Assembly (NCBI GenBank): GCA_030681035.1
Contig: JAUXUI010000045.1
Location: 87,715 to 151,714 of the forward strand
Reading direction: 5' to 3'
DNA: 64,000 bases
DNA from: Lysobacteraceae bacterium
GTDB taxonomy: Bacteria > Pseudomonadota > Gammaproteobacteria > Xanthomonadales > Xanthomonadaceae
Shown here: positions 63,730 to 64,000 of the stretch, one piece after another
Layout of the letters: each line of letters starts with the position of its first letter
Position numbering within the stretch: position 1 is the first letter of the stretch
Position numbers and translations under genes: made by a program
The notes under the pieces: generated by a model
Databases searched by the model: none
Told to the model about the DNA's origin: nothing
The model's input: only the letters and a program-made list of their open reading frames with translations

Positions 63730-64000
63730 GCGCTATATCTCAGCCCGGCGGGCTTCGGCCCCTTCTCCCTCCGGGACAACCAGCGACTTGGCGGCTTTGC
63801 CGCCTAGTCGATTGGCAGGTAGCTTCATCAGAAGGTGGCGCGAAGCGCCGGATGAGGGTACAAGCCCGTACGATAGCCGATACTCGCACCGAACCCTCAC
63901 CCCCAACCCCTCTGATACGGCTACCAAGCAACCGACTAGGCAGGCAAGAAACGCCTGCCAAGTCTCTGCTTGTCCCGGCGGGAGAGGGGCTTCTACCGCT
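63730..64000. repeat. Intergenic repeats at right edge
   Basis: Non-coding, with a common Lysobacterales-type element CCCTCACCCCCAACCCCTCT (about 63892-63912) and its partner GGCGGGAGAGGGGCTT near the edge, plus small inverted repeats (TTGGCGGCTTTGCCGCC; GCGAAGCGCC). The predicted frames here are low-complexity. Confidence 0.5.

Overview
The window looks like a chromosomal segment of a GC-rich, motile, rod-dividing gammaproteobacterium, most probably of the order Lysobacterales (Xanthomonadales). This is inferred from gene order and not from a database search. The evidence is a complete dcw cell-wall/division cluster with no murD between mraY and ftsW, the order lpxC - DUF721 - M23 peptidase - secA - Nudix/TenI fusion, the alaS-csrA-tRNA-Ser(GCU) block, a fliC-fliD-fliS-fliT flagellar block, and many REP-like and short tandem repeats between genes. 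Most genes lie on the minus strand.

Layout. 0.1-4.4 kb: flagellin, filament cap and two chaperones, with two tandem sigma-28 promoters before fliC, a terminator after it and a sigma-54 promoter before fliD. 4.7-15.4 kb: a catabolic island around a MurR/RpiR regulator. Leftward it has an ExaC-type aldehyde dehydrogenase, its DUF779 partner and an N-formylglutamate deformylase. Rightward it has a second N-formylglutamate amidohydrolase, an ethanolamine-type permease broken by an in-frame TAG, a glutamine-synthetase-like ligase, an aldehyde dehydrogenase and an iron-type alcohol dehydrogenase. I read this as a possible gamma-glutamylation route for ethanolamine or a related amino alcohol. 15.4-22 kb: a DUF1415 gene, a repeat island, the pstSCAB-phoU operon behind a probable Pho box, and an ExoD-family gene. 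22.8-28.2 kb: Nudix/TenI fusion, secA, M23 peptidase and DUF721 gene.

28.4-45.8 kb: the dcw cluster, transcribed leftward from mraZ to lpxC (mraZ, rsmH, ftsL, ftsI, murE, murF, mraY, ftsW, murG, murC, ddlB, ftsQ, ftsA, ftsZ, lpxC). Most junctions overlap by 4 nt. A sigma-70 promoter and five MraZ boxes spaced exactly 10 bp apart precede mraZ. A 346-bp repeat island splits ddlB from ftsQ. 46.4-52.7 kb: sugar-type MFS transporter, cation/proton antiporter, MarC protein, short-chain dehydrogenase, monothiol glutaredoxin, Fe superoxide dismutase, a duplicated structured element, tRNA-Ser(GCU) and csrA. 52.8-62.7 kb: an alanyl-tRNA synthetase with an extra ~105-residue segment, a TlpA-like thioredoxin, YihY, WrbA, DUF2069, a one-domain asparaginase-like protein and a large tricorn-like S41 protease. 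62.9-64 kb: type B ribosomal protein L31, a deleted remnant of a type I methyltransferase (HsdM), and repeats.

The most unusual features are the catabolic island with its broken permease, the insertion in alanyl-tRNA synthetase, the mosaic repeat islands sharing 53-, 19-, 69- and 7-bp modules, and the duplicated hairpin element next to tRNA-Ser. All calls rest on reading the sequence; no similarity search was run.
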